A stretch of 64,000 nt of DNA. Origin: Nonomuraea gerenzanensis (GTDB taxonomy: Bacteria > Actinomycetota > Actinomycetes > Streptosporangiales > Streptosporangiaceae). The stretch is from NCBI RefSeq assembly GCF_020215645.1, contig NZ_CP084058.1, positions 10,966,501 through 11,030,500 of the forward strand, given 5' to 3'. This document shows positions 8,201 through 15,791 of this stretch, in pieces. Each line of letters starts with the position of its first letter. Position 1 is the stretch's first letter. A program made the translations under genes and the position numbers. The notes below the pieces were generated by a model. The model did no database searches. It was not told the DNA's origin and was given only the letters and a program-made list of their open reading frames with translations.

Positions 8201-10733
8201 GTAGTTGCGGCGGCGTGGCGGGCGCGTGGTAGGCGACGGCCGGATCGAGGTAGGTGATCAGCAGCCGGGGACGTACTGTGGGCTCCGCGGCCTCGCTGGA
8301 CAGGAACAGCGCGCCGTCGCCGCTGGCCGGACAGGACTTGCTCGGCTCCTGGGTGAGCCGCAGCATCATCCCGTGGTTGGCGGCGGGGTCGTCGACCCAG
8401 CGCTGCGCGACAGTGACCGGGACTTCCAGGGGGAGGAAGGCGGAGGTGGCGGTCGGCCCGATGGAGAAGACCTCCATGGGGGTGGGGTCGTAGTCGCTGC
8501 CGGGTGTGGTCCAGGCGGTGCCGGGGGCGGCCGCCACCCAGGAGGCGCTCGCCTCGTCCCAGGCGCGGGTCAGCGGGTGGGTGGCGTAGCCGACGGCCTT
8601 GCCGCGGTAGCCGACCCGGTACAGGAACGCCTCGGCGGAGGAGACCTTCGCCCCGGCCGGGATGAAGCCGGTGTCGAACCGCAGCAGGGTGCGGCCGTTG
8701 CCGTAGGGGCCGGTCAGGAACCCGGAGGCGAGCTGCGGCAGCCCGCCCAGCGTGTCGTGGCCGGCCGTGTAGTCGCAGGTGGTCAGGGTGGTGTCGGCGG
8801 CCGCCTCGATCATCGCGGTGGTCCAGCCGACCTCGGGCAGCTCCACCGTGATCGGCGCCGACGGCACCGTCGTGCCGTCCGCGAGCAGGGCTGTCACCTT
8901 GTACGTCACGCTGGTGCCGGGCGCGGCGGTCGTGTCCTGGTAGCCGGTGGCGTCCTCGCCGAGCGGCGCGACCAGGGTGGTGGTGGTCGGGGTGAAGCCC
9001 GGCTCGCCGCTCCGGTGGACCTGGTAGCCGGTCAGCTCGCCCGGCCCGTCATAGGGTTGCCAGGTCAGCTCGGCGCCGGTGGAGTGCCGGATGCGAGGTT
9101 GCTCCACCCGCATGCCCGGCTCGCCATAGGTGAGGGTCAGCTTGGGCATCGGGATCGTCATCTCGGCGGAGCCCAGGAACTCGCCGGCCCAGTAGATCGG
9201 CCCGCCGATCGGCCGGCTCTCGTCGGCGGCCTTGATCATCACGCCGTGGTTGTTCTGCGGGTCAGCCACCCATCGCCGGGCCAGCGCGGTGACGTCCCAG
9301 CTGTTCCAGACCGACGGGGTGGCCGGGTTGAACGTGGTCGTCGACAGCGGCGTGGCGCCCATCGCGGAGCTGATCGAGTTCCAGGTGACGGAGTTCCAGT
9401 TCCAGTACTGGGTGACTTCGCGGGCTTCCAGCGTCATGGGGGTGACCGACCCGCCCACGACCTGGTCGTAGTAGAGCCCGACCTCGGCGTGATCGATCAC
9501 CTCATCCGGTGGCACGACCGCCCTCAGGTCGAACTGGACAAGGCTGCGCGCGGGCCCGGAGCCGTCCACGCTGACGCCGAGCCGGGCGTCCGCACCGAAG
9601 TTGGTGGCGGGCGCGTACGAGACGATCATCGCGTCGTCGGAGGTGTAGTAGTCCGGCTGCACCACCACGGTGGGATCGATCACCACCGGCCAGGACCGCT
9701 CGGCCGCCTTCAGCCAGCCCTCGTCCGGGGTCAGGGTGAGCGTGACGAGGTTGCCCTGCTGGGTCACCGACTGCGTGATCGCGGTGGAGAACCCGCCCGC
9801 GGCGGAGGCCGCCTGCTTGCCCGAGCGGGAGGCGTCGGTCATGAACGGCGGCGGGATCACGAACACCGGGCCGCCCTCGCCGCCGGCGGCGGCGTCGGTG
9901 AACGCGACCGAGCCGTCCAGCCGCGCCTCAGCCCGCAACCCGTCCGCCACCTGCACAGTGAAGGCGTACGAGGGCCGGACGGCCTCCGGGCCGGACAGCA
10001 CGATCTGCTCCTTCACGCCGGCCGCGCCGACCTGATACACCAGGTCCGCGCCGGTGCCGAGCGCGCCGGGGTAGCGCACCGCCGACTTGCTCACCTCGGC
10101 CTGCACCTCGCGCGCCTCGCCGGCCAGGCCGAGCGTCAGCTGCGCGTCCCCGAGCCCGACGCGGACCAGCCGGTCGGAGCGGCTGCCGAATCGTGCGGTG
10201 AAACCGGCTCCGTCGCTGACCGCGACGTCGTCGGCGCCCTTGCCGCTCTTGGTGATCCTGGTGTCGGCTTCGCGCCAGCGGCCGTCCGCGTCCAGCACGT
10301 GCACCCGCTGCGAGGAGATCTCCACCTGGCGGCGGCCGTCCTCGAGCTCGAACGTCTTGCTGACCGCGGTCCGCTGCGAGGTCAGCTCCTTGACCCGCTT
10401 GCCGGGCGGCTCGGGTGCCGCCACCCGCAACGCCGGCGCCGGATCGGCCCGGCCCGGCAGCGTGGTCTTCTGGCCGGACGGGCGCACCCCGCCCTTCGGC
10501 TCCTCGGCGAACCAGCCGGTCACCTGGGCGGCCAGCCAGCTCGACACGCGGGAGATCAGGCTTGGCTCCGCGGCGTTCGGGAGGACGGACTGCGCGGTGG
10601 CGGCCGGCGTGGGAGCCATCGTGAACAGCAGGGTGGCCGCCACCACCACGCTGATCAGCTTGCGTAACCGTGTGTGACGGCGAGGCCGCTGCCTGACGGG
10701 CGGTTGCGGTCGGTCGGAGGGTAATTGCGCCAC
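2289..10733 (-). CDS. secreted RHS-repeat polymorphic toxin with DNRLRE modules and a C-terminal nuclease-like domain
   Basis: About 2,814 residues. GTG 10733 is chosen because GGAG sits 7 bases upstream; TTG 10748 and GTG 10739 lack good spacing. An Arg-rich leader plus hydrophobic 'LISVVVAATLLFTMAPT' forms a signal peptide. Two DNRLRE-type modules follow (~330-550 and ~640-830) with an FN3-like linker, then many YD/RHS repeats (~1130-2500) interrupted by a golvesin-like beta domain (~1920-2070). The RHS core 'GMYDMGFRNYNPGLNRFL' lies near 2510. The variable tip carries 'GYGIADIILW' and 'YIWEVKSKGG', the D...ExK pattern of PD-(D/E)xK nucleases. A Gln/Pro/Glu-rich linker and a Cys/Pro-rich end follow. 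The likely role is a contact- or secretion-dependent toxin against competitors. The RHS call is certain; nuclease activity is inferred. Confidence 0.93.
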   Translation of the reverse strand: MAQLPSDRPQPPVRQRPRRHTRLRKLISVVVAATLLFTMAPTPAATAQSVLPNAAEPSLISRVSSWLAAQVTGWFAEEPKGGVRPSGQKTTLPGRADPAPALRVAAPEPPGKRVKELTSQRTAVSKTFELEDGRRQVEISSQRVHVLDADGRWREADTRITKSGKGADDVAVSDGAGFTARFGSRSDRLVRVGLGDAQLTLGLAGEAREVQAEVSKSAVRYPGALGTGADLVYQVGAAGVKEQIVLSGPEAVRPSYAFTVQVADGLRAEARLDGSVAFTDAAAGGEGGPVFVIPPPFMTDASRSGKQAASAAGGFSTAITQSVTQQGNLVTLTLTPDEGWLKAAERSWPVVIDPTVVVQPDYYTSDDAMIVSYAPATNFGADARLGVSVDGSGPARSLVQFDLRAVVPPDEVIDHAEVGLYYDQVVGGSVTPMTLEAREVTQYWNWNSVTWNSISSAMGATPLSTTTFNPATPSVWNSWDVTALARRWVADPQNNHGVMIKAADESRPIGGPIYWAGEFLGSAEMTIPMPKLTLTYGEPGMRVEQPRIRHSTGAELTWQPYDGPGELTGYQVHRSGEPGFTPTTTTLVAPLGEDATGYQDTTAAPGTSVTYKVTALLADGTTVPSAPITVELPEVGWTTAMIEAAADTTLTTCDYTAGHDTLGGLPQLASGFLTGPYGNGRTLLRFDTGFIPAGAKVSSAEAFLYRVGYRGKAVGYATHPLTRAWDEASASWVAAAPGTAWTTPGSDYDPTPMEVFSIGPTATSAFLPLEVPVTVAQRWVDDPAANHGMMLRLTQEPSKSCPASGDGALFLSSEAAEPTVRPRLLITYLDPAVAYHAPATPPQLPQGQATKVRVTVTNPTTETWPAARTAVGYFWKLPDGTDVTGGSQLLTQLPADLPPGATATVEADVKAPTLTSANLAEAVSLVWDTQDTQTREWKSASHHLPQLPQQIRLTTPTSSLLGLEKFYAYSGKNTGAGGAALTNLYAGNVVWGYNAFSNPSRGVQTFARMTYNSLDTSSASLGYGWSLQTSTLTRLGSPLDFHPRGQPWPDQVRLTDGDGTEHVWVLRKPDGTQSKDCTLDLCSYVHPRGVHLLLQPTGSPDPQRQWVFTKPDRTQFFFDDEGFQSAIVDKNGNTMSFTYERRKSNNKPTKFLQYITDAAGRRTLTFDYHVKGQDYTYIDDTTWQPVEATKLTNPHIIDTVESITDIAGRTVTFAYTDKGLMARMIDGAGDDEAKTFGFRYDATQGNRNVKLVQVIDPRAHAEAGSQPYATKLDYYDAVEDPKNTWKVQTLTDRLNGPTGFVYVDPDGPQGGVMHATVTDPRGHPTRYVLDRFGRPDDITNAKDERTDLEWDDDHNVRALTEANGALTTWEYDQKTGYPLKITDAEANDKGTAPTTLTYQGFLNGFVADLVSKTSPMGNRPEAGTNPKHHTWQFGYDERGNLTSVTDPLGVLTADPADYTTRYTYDNLGQLQTAVDARGNTTTFGDYHPTGYPKKITDAKNNVTTTAYDTRGNVLSVTDALGKTTTQTYDLFKRPLESKVPKDQDASPPVLIVTPAPVYDRNDNVVEMTAPNGAVSTAAYDRADQLTTSVLPKDTTDGPERKATFTWDPAGNLKTQIEPKGHLPGANPAEYTTTYEYDPINQLTDVFATDVANNNRQNKITYEYDNVGNTVKVIDPRKNATPDPADRTALYTYDLNHRVRTVTDAAGFVTEVRYDLDGRVVEQQDQDRNVTRTDYNERDEVIRTSVPHADTPDGIKHVVTEYAYDPAGNRTKVITPRGVETPDDPADFVAETRYDELNRPVEQIYPFDPDDPVYNKPDSVFYAYDAVSRLKEISHPPSHGQSIRNVSKMTYWDNGWSKTTTDPWDIKTTYDYNPLGLQTNRTVTSAGGSSQRALDWSYYLDGKLKTHSDDGIPLGLDVVLSDNSDTGQTVTTGTWTLAGSGSSSNIVGPQTAVEGFVGYDYATAPAGTGTSSFTWNLTTPSDGTYKAQVRYPTGATATNAKYKVKHQGGEATVTLDQTQNPGTWVDLGTYAFTAGTGHTITLTDEANGTVAADAVKLVRDNSGESDAEKKDFTYTYDVNANLTKIEDRSPTAKIDVWDVAYTNLNQIEQIKEYLDGALKNTTGYRYNENSAVVERTHDKTIATYGYDVRDLVDEVVNKKSAADPSPKTTRYSYTSRGERFTETKANGNTVAYDYFLSGVLRHSLEKKPNGTVVAEHTIGYQGNLQRASDHAKVQNADNPGAYLDHIYAYTYDPRDRIAKSVKTPAAGGTAETETYSHDANSNVWEQEVLGKKTTFTYDRNRLMTSITDGATSTYTYDPYGRLRTIQAAGKTWEKYTYDGFDHVVKHEKLGTDGATSTVTSYTYDPLDRTTSKTEKEGTASAKTTTYSYLGLSAEVLDEEVAGKLTKSFQYSPWGERLSQVKVNADNTEESSYYGYNPHTDVEQITSDTGDTRATYGYTAYGKNDDKLFTGVDKPDPVDPTAKEEYNPYRFNAKRWDNSTGMYDMGFRNYNPGLNRFLNLDTYNGALADLSLGLDPWTANRYAFAGGNPINGIELDGHIPDDFANGKNGGYNGWLADIAKRNPASQTRGSGDHDKVVNDTVKLIQDKMDEKGISGRITVDDSSNKIPGANRDGQGGYGIADIILWTDDTIYIWEVKSKGGQGKYDQFDDDGKGIFVPNSEGGPGQLQRYIDKLQEQVGDGVQVVHGFKLDSSETVASPTRILDTWSGNDDGPNAGIRYYATSKKKRPQQPQPQPQVQEQEQEQPATRYAGPCDNLVALGPCDQLPFLYPYPGGGNPIPLPFSRGAICLPIPIPICL

Positions 10734-10748
10734 GGGCACACTCCACAA

Positions 10749-11224
10749 GGCCAGGCGACCACGAAGGGTCGCAGATAAGGCGGATCTAAAGATCCCCGAG
10801 GCAAAACACCCGCATCACGCCATAAATAGGCACATACAGTCAAGAATCACGGAAGGTGACTTACCACAGAATGCGAACATACTGTTGAATGTCTGGCGAT
10901 ATGCATTCTCGGCTGCGAAGATCCATCAATTGAAGATCATCAGCGCCCCCCTCAGCCGGAGTTACGCAGCGTGAGATCACCTGGTCGCCGTCGACGCGCT
11001 CGCGGTCGTGGCGACCTGATTCCCAGCGAACTCACAGCAACCGGCAGGCTGGACGCCGGAGGCCCTCTACGCCTCAGCCACCTGCGAGAACATCCCTCAC
11101 CGAGCTATTTCGTGTCAACGGCTCTTGACCACCGTCAGCATCCATGTCTAGATCAAAAAGGCCGCACCGCCGCACCCCTCTGGAGGATCCCTCACATGGC
11201 CGCAGCAGCGACTCCCAGGCCACG
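10749..11224. other. intergenic region upstream of the RHS toxin
   Basis: About 475 bases, noticeably AT-richer than the flanks around 10800-10960, which suits a promoter region for the minus-strand toxin gene and the plus-strand gene at 11225. I see no convincing reading frame, RNA or repeat. A -35/-10 pair cannot be assigned with confidence. Confidence 0.4.
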
Positions 11225-11836
11225 ATGACCCGGCCGGACCAGCCGACCGCGTGGCGACCGACCCGCCGGGGGCAGGCGTTACGGATCTCCACCGTCCTGG
11301 CCGGGCTCCTCAACCTCGCCCTCGCCACCCTGCTGGCCGCCATCCCGTCCAGCTCCCCCACCCTCGACGAACTGCCCACCCCCGAGAACCACGCCGCAGC
11401 CCCACCCCTGACCATCGCCACCCGTGTGCGGCTCGCCGCCTCCCCCACCAGGAGCACACCGCCACCGCATCGCCCCACCACCGCCTCGACGATCACGCCG
11501 CCCCGCAAGCACGGCAACCACCGCCTAACGGCCATCCCAAGCCCTCAACGCTCCACACAGCCGGCCGTCATTCGCACAGCACCGGTCAGGCCGACGCCGC
11601 TGGCCGCCACACCAACCACATCTCACCGCCCGGCACCGGCAACGGCCCGCCCCGCCAAGACCGAAAAGACGCAAGAGTCGCCGCCGTCCAGCACACCGGA
11701 ACCAGGAGCGGCATCCCAGCACACCCCACCGGGACAGACCCGGGAACCACCGGGACAGGCGGTGAAGGAGCAGAGGGCGGAGAGGAGCGAGGACACCCAC
11801 ACCCCATCCGGCCAATCCAAGCGAACCGATGGGTAG
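11225..11836 (+). CDS. Pro/Thr-rich membrane-anchored or secreted hypothetical protein
   Basis: About 203 residues from ATG 11225; an in-frame ATG at 11144 would add a basic, unlikely leader. A basic start ('WRPTRRGQALRIS') is followed by one hydrophobic helix 'TVLAGLLNLALATLLAAI', giving a signal anchor, then ~150 residues dominated by Pro, Thr, Ser and Ala with many 'TPP/PTP' steps: an extracellular, low-complexity stalk. No domain is recognisable. The composition follows general GC pressure, so it could be a chance reading frame, but the leader-plus-helix order argues for a gene. Confidence 0.45.
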   Translation: MTRPDQPTAWRPTRRGQALRISTVLAGLLNLALATLLAAIPSSSPTLDELPTPENHAAAPPLTIATRVRLAASPTRSTPPPHRPTTASTITPPRKHGNHRLTAIPSPQRSTQPAVIRTAPVRPTPLAATPTTSHRPAPATARPAKTEKTQESPPSSTPEPGAASQHTPPGQTREPPGQAVKEQRAERSEDTHTPSGQSKRTDG

Positions 11837-12043
11837 CCGGCGGCGCGGCTTCCGCACTGCCACATCGGGCCTCGACCCGTGGTGCATCAAGACATCGGCC
11901 TCGTCGAGACGGCAATGGCCTTGCCTTCTCCGCATTGCATGCCGCGCTGTCGGATTCCGTGAGCTGCCGACCGATGTGGCACACGAGAAGCAGCAGCCCG
12001 ACGCCTGCACCTGAAGAGCGGGAACACCTTGCACGACTCCTAA

Positions 12044-13447
12044 TACTCCAGTGACACTTGGCGATCTTGAGGACTTGGGGTCACATGGCGACGGCCACCG
12101 CGTGATCATTCGGAGTTTGTGAGAACAACCAAAGATCGTGCGGTGGCCGCGAGCCACAGCGTAGACCCTGACAGCTGGATGGTCATCTTCAACGAGCTGA
12201 TGGCTCGGATCGCCGGCCGGTTCGGCCGCGTCGAACCGCGGCGTGCGGCAACCGCCTATGTGCGTGGGCTACTGGCCGACATCGACCGCAAGAACTGCTG
12301 GAACCTGGCCGAACACGCCGGGCTGGCCGGGCCGCAGGCGCTGCAGCGGCTGCTGCGCACCGCCCGCTGGGACGCCGACGCGGTGCGCGACGACGTCCGC
12401 GATTTCACCGTCGACCGGCTCGGACCCGACGGCGTGCTGATCGTGGACGAGACCGGGTTCGTCAAGAAGGGTGTCGGTTCGGCTGGGGTGCAGCGGCAAT
12501 ACAGCGGCACCGCGGGCCGGATCGAAAACTGCCAGATCGGCGTGTTCCTCGCCTACGCCACCCCGGCGGGACGCGCGCTGCTGGACCGGCGGCTCTACCT
12601 GCCCGAGCACACCTGGCTGGCCGACCCCGGCCGCTGCCTCGCGGCAGGTGTCCCGGACGAGATCGCCTTCGCCACCAAGCCCGCCCTGGCCACGGCCATG
12701 GTGCTGGCCGCCCTCGAGGCCGGCGTGCCCGCCCACTGGGTAACCGGCGATGAGGTCTACGGCCAAGACCCGCGCCTGCGCGCCGCCCTGGAGGAGCGCC
12801 GGCTGGGGTACGTGCTGGCGATCGCGGGCAACCGGCGGGTCGAACTCGAGGGCGCCCAGGTGAGCGCGGCCGAGGTCGCCACGCGAGTGTCCGATCAGCA
12901 CTGGCACCGCTACCGCGCCGGTCAAGGCGTCAAGGGCCCCCGCTGGTACGCCTGGGCCTGGGCACGGATCGACGAAAGCGACGCCCACGGATATCGGTGG
13001 CTGCTGATCCGACGCAACCTGGCCACCGGCGAGCTGGCGTTCTACCGCTGCTACGCACCCACCCGGCAACCCCTGATGGCCCTGGTAAAGATCGCCGGGA
13101 GCCGATGGGCGGTCGAGGAATCCTTCCAAGCCGCCAAGGGCCAGATCGGGCTGGACCATTACCAGGTACGCGGCTGGACGGCCTGGCACCGGCACATCAC
13201 CTTGGCCATGCTCGCGCTGGCCCTGCTGGTGGCCGTCGCCGCCGCCCAGCCACCCAGTGACCAGGACCGCATCCCGCTGACACTGCCCGAGATCCGCCGG
13301 CTGCTCGCCGTACTCGTGCTGACCTGGCACCGCTCGATCACCCATGTCCTGCGCTGGTCAGACTGGCGCCGCCGACACCAAGCCACCGCCCGACGCTGCC
13401 ACTACCAGCGCAGATCCGAGCCATGATCGCGAAATGTCACTGGAGTA
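12044..13447 (+). mobile_element. IS701-family insertion sequence, complete (1404 bp)
   Basis: The ends read TACTCCAGTGACACTTGGCG on the left and, inverted, TACTCCAGTGACATTTCGCG on the right: ~23-bp imperfect inverted repeats with two mismatches. Both ends are flanked by the 4-base direct repeat CTAA (12040-12043 and 13448-13451), matching the YTAR target preference of IS701 elements. One transposase gene fills the element. Intact ends, target duplication and an open frame suggest a recent, possibly active insertion. Confidence 0.93.
12119..13426 (+). CDS. IS701-family DDE transposase
   Basis: A 435-residue transposase with GTG start inside the inverted repeats. Typical DDE features are visible: 'LIVDETGFVKKG' holds the first catalytic Asp, 'HWVTGDEVYGQD' the second, and 'SRWAVEESFQAAKGQIGLDHYQVR' region the Glu; the long beta-rich insertion between second Asp and Glu is characteristic of this family. 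Length matches full-size members. It cuts and joins the element's ends. No frameshift is seen. Confidence 0.95.
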   Translation: MRTTKDRAVAASHSVDPDSWMVIFNELMARIAGRFGRVEPRRAATAYVRGLLADIDRKNCWNLAEHAGLAGPQALQRLLRTARWDADAVRDDVRDFTVDRLGPDGVLIVDETGFVKKGVGSAGVQRQYSGTAGRIENCQIGVFLAYATPAGRALLDRRLYLPEHTWLADPGRCLAAGVPDEIAFATKPALATAMVLAALEAGVPAHWVTGDEVYGQDPRLRAALEERRLGYVLAIAGNRRVELEGAQVSAAEVATRVSDQHWHRYRAGQGVKGPRWYAWAWARIDESDAHGYRWLLIRRNLATGELAFYRCYAPTRQPLMALVKIAGSRWAVEESFQAAKGQIGLDHYQVRGWTAWHRHITLAMLALALLVAVAAAQPPSDQDRIPLTLPEIRRLLAVLVLTWHRSITHVLRWSDWRRRHQATARRCHYQRRSEP

Positions 13448-13590
13448 CTAACGCAGGCATTGCTCTGAGCAGGCCACACAGTGGTCAGGTGACGAACAGG
13501 AGGAAGTCGATGGTTAAGTGTCGGCGTACGTCAACCAGACGACCGCATATCGCCCATCAATAGACAAAAATCCACTCCATCCGAGTCGAG
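13448..13590. other. short region between IS701 element and left attachment site
   Basis: It holds a very good ribosome binding site (AGGAGG at 13499-13504) followed by ATG 13510, but the frame stops after 17 codons at 13563, just before the tRNA-derived repeat. This may be the stub of a host gene cut when the element integrated, or chance. Confidence 0.25.
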
Positions 13591-13635
13591 CTCTCCTAAA
13601 GCGGGTGCCGCAGGTTCGAATCCTGCCGGGGGCAC
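13591..13635 (+). repeat. left attachment-site core: 3' half of tRNA-Arg(CCU), 45-bp direct repeat
   Basis: The 45 bases are identical to 49677-49721. They spell the second half of a tRNA: anticodon loop CTCCTAA (anticodon CCT), anticodon-stem 3' strand AGCGG, variable loop, T arm GCAGG-TTCGAAT-CCTGC and acceptor strand CGGGGGC-A. The 5' half (D arm, acceptor 5' strand) is absent immediately upstream, so it is not a functional tRNA gene. Tyrosine integrases of AICEs recombine within exactly such tRNA 3' halves, so this is read as an att site bounding the island. Confidence 0.82.
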
Positions 13636-13662
13636 ACTTCTCGACCAGGCAATTCGCCTTCT

Positions 13663-13688
13663 GACCTGCGGTTTCTCTGCCGCAGGTC
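13663..13688. terminator. hairpin next to the left attachment site
   Basis: GACCTGCGG (13663-13671) pairs with CCGCAGGTC (13680-13688) around an 8-base loop. The same stem follows the right attachment core (49749-49774) and recurs at 31207-31231. It may be a tRNA terminator carried with the att site or an integrase/plasmid-function site. Confidence 0.55.
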
Positions 13689-13955
13689 TTCTGCTTTCCA
13701 GACCTCGAGTAGGTAGCCGAAGGCACCCGTATGCAGCCGTAGGACCTTGATCACGGGATATATGCGGGATGATCTTGAGTGTGTTTCCCCAGCTCATGAA
13801 CCAGTCCAGCTTCATTGTGGCGGCAGGGAGCTACAGCAAGGACGGGGGCGAGGGCACACATGGTCGCACAGCGAGCGGGGCTTCAGGAGGGCTGAGCTCG
13901 GTAGCTCAGCATGGACCTATGGAGTACAAGATCCATCTGCGGCAGGATGAGGACC

Positions 13956-15062
13956 ATGGTCGCGTACTGGTGGTCACAGCGGTCCGATGAGAACCTGTTC
14001 ATGGAAATCACGCGACGGGACGACATCGGCAGCGACGTGAAAGCGCCCATCGCCGCTCGAGGCGGCGTGAGCACCCCAGGCTACGCATTGGTCAGTGCCG
14101 TCCAGGCCAACAACCTCGTCATCCACTACGACAGCGCCGCAGAGCAGATCGTGGGCGTCAGCCGCGCGACAGGCGAGCGGTACAACGAGCCGATCTGGTG
14201 GGTCGCACGTGGCTCCTATGCGAAGAAGGCCGGCGCCAAGCCCAAATGGCTCCCCGGCCTCGTCGTTGCACTCGCGGACTATCGCCCTCTGGCCGAACCG
14301 TTGCCCTTAGCGGTACTCCGGCAACGCCGATTAGCCCTGTTTGCAGTCCGAGATGCACTGCAGGCAGAGTTTCCAGGACAGCGGCTCTACTTTCCGTGGA
14401 TTCAGTACCAGAACTCCCTACGGACCTGGCAGACCTACCTCGCCAAGTGCCCGAACGCAGTGCTCGATGCGCTTCCAGAGGTAAAGGAAGCCGTGGATGC
14501 ACTCATCGGAGAGCGGCCACCTGCGGGCCTCACCCGGAGCGACGTCGAGGAGGCCGAACGGCAGATCACCGCTGCCGCCGGTCGCCCTCGGGCTTCCCGC
14601 AAGGGCCAAGGCTTCGCCACCGACCAGCAGGTGAAGGTTGCAGTCGAGACGCACGCAATGAACGAAGCCCTCCTCTACTACAGCAAGCTGGGCAAGGTCA
14701 CGGACACCTCTCGTACCGCGAGCTTCGACTATGTGGTTGAGATCAGCGGCGTCTCTTGGCATGTCGAGGTGAAGGGGACAAGCGGCGATCCGCGGGAAAT
14801 TCTCCTTACACCGAACGAAGTTCAGCACGCCCTGGAGTATCCGCACGTGGCACTGTTCGTTCTGAGCAACATCGAGGTGACCCGCGACGAGCAGGGCGAT
14901 GTCATCGCATGCGGGGGCAAAAGGGCGATTTTCCATCCCTGGCTGTTGGACCAAGCCCAGCTCTCGCCGATCGGCTACCGGTACAGGCTGTACGGAAGCT
15001 CCGCGGGACTTGGAACGCCATATACAGAGCCCGAGGTCGAGCCTAAGCAGACATGGCCTTGA
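13956..15062 (+). CDS. EVE-like domain plus DUF3883 protein, putative modification-dependent nuclease
   Basis: About 368 residues; ATG 13956 is preferred because GATGAGG lies just upstream and the protein then begins 'MVAYWWSQRSDENLFMEI', the usual start of EVE (PUA/YTH-like) modified-base readers (ATG 13947 is possible). The N-terminal ~150 residues ('..LVIHYDSAAEQIVGVSRATG..') fit that fold. The C-terminal part (~230-330) resembles DUF3883, a PD-(D/E)xK-like domain: 'SFDYVVEI', 'WHVEVKGTSG' (ExK), then 'LTPNEVQHAL'. Reader plus nuclease suggests a type IV-like restriction enzyme for modified DNA. It lies 320 bases inside the island's left end. Domain calls are from motifs; the substrate is unknown. 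Confidence 0.65.
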   Translation: MVAYWWSQRSDENLFMEITRRDDIGSDVKAPIAARGGVSTPGYALVSAVQANNLVIHYDSAAEQIVGVSRATGERYNEPIWWVARGSYAKKAGAKPKWLPGLVVALADYRPLAEPLPLAVLRQRRLALFAVRDALQAEFPGQRLYFPWIQYQNSLRTWQTYLAKCPNAVLDALPEVKEAVDALIGERPPAGLTRSDVEEAERQITAAAGRPRASRKGQGFATDQQVKVAVETHAMNEALLYYSKLGKVTDTSRTASFDYVVEISGVSWHVEVKGTSGDPREILLTPNEVQHALEYPHVALFVLSNIEVTRDEQGDVIACGGKRAIFHPWLLDQAQLSPIGYRYRLYGSSAGLGTPYTEPEVEPKQTWP

Positions 15063-15284
15063 CCTGTGGGGATGCCGCGACAAACTGACCGCGACCCCGT
15101 GCGGCGCTCATGCCATGATCGCTCGCTTCTATATGGTTACGGATCCGCAGCGGTGGACGCCGCATAGAACTTCGGCGGAGCATCACGGCTTCCGCCATGG
15201 CATGGGTCGCGCCTTGCGGACTCGCTTTATCGCAGTTCGCTATGACCGGGACGAATCGGATGTACGAGTGGAGTCCCCTCAGAT

Positions 15285-15785
15285 ATGGTCCCATGCGTGC
15301 GCCCTGGTGCCTCTTGGAGAGTAGTGGCCGCGTTACTTTTCTGCATCGCGGCCCTGACCGCATGCTCGGGAGAACCGGAGCGGCCAACGCTGACGGAAGC
15401 GGCCCGACAACTCGTGAGCGATGGGGACGCACTGGTTTCGGGCATCGCATCAGGCCTGACAGGGCTGGCGCAGGAGCGAGCAGGCCAGGACCTGAACACG
15501 AACTGCCTGAAAGGCGAGGCACAACGTTACTTTCGAGCAAAGGGGAACTTCGCGAACCCCTCCGCAGAGAACCCGCCCAGCCTGGTCGGGCTGCTTAAAG
15601 GTGATCTTGAAGGTAAGGGCTATACCGAGATCGTGGACAGTCTCGATCTCTGGGAAGACAACGTGAGCGTCGCCGTCATGACCCATCCCCAGGCCCGCTT
15701 GACCTTCGTCCTCATGGCGCAGAAGGACACGACGCCCAACGTCATGATCATCGGGAAGACGGAATGCTATCCCAGCAGCGGATGA
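15285..15785 (+). CDS. small secreted lipoprotein, hypothetical
   Basis: A 166-residue protein. The N-terminus has a basic residue, the hydrophobic stretch 'VVAALLFCIAALTAC' and a lipobox LTAC with the lipidated Cys at residue 27, so it should be anchored outside the membrane. The mature part is ~140 residues, mixed alpha/beta, with 'LLKGDLEGKGYTEIVDSL' and a C-terminal 'GKTECYPSSG'; no family is recognised. It is followed by a convergent WXG-like operon. Lipoprotein export is well supported; function is unknown. Confidence 0.75.
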   Translation: MVPCVRPGASWRVVAALLFCIAALTACSGEPERPTLTEAARQLVSDGDALVSGIASGLTGLAQERAGQDLNTNCLKGEAQRYFRAKGNFANPSAENPPSLVGLLKGDLEGKGYTEIVDSLDLWEDNVSVAVMTHPQARLTFVLMAQKDTTPNVMIIGKTECYPSSG

Positions 15786-15791
15786 ACGAGG

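Noticed and set aside
2280..10667. Very long plus-strand open frames (2280-4214, 4326-8204, 8205-10667) opposite the RHS gene
   Set aside because: They are Val/Gly/Arg-rich antisense frames produced by high third-position G+C; the minus-strand RHS protein has repeats and domains that account for the whole stretch.
11838..12043. Possible gene interrupted by the IS701 element
   Set aside because: Joining the flanks after removing the IS and one CTAA copy gives no continuous, protein-like frame that I can see.
13591..13635. Functional tRNA-Arg gene
   Set aside because: D arm and 5' acceptor strand are missing, so it cannot fold as a tRNA; the same holds at 49677.
13514..13815. Minus-strand frames across the tRNA fragment containing 'RIRTCGTRFRRA'
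   Set aside because: This string is a well-known artefact of translating tRNA genes; no ribosome binding site or domain.
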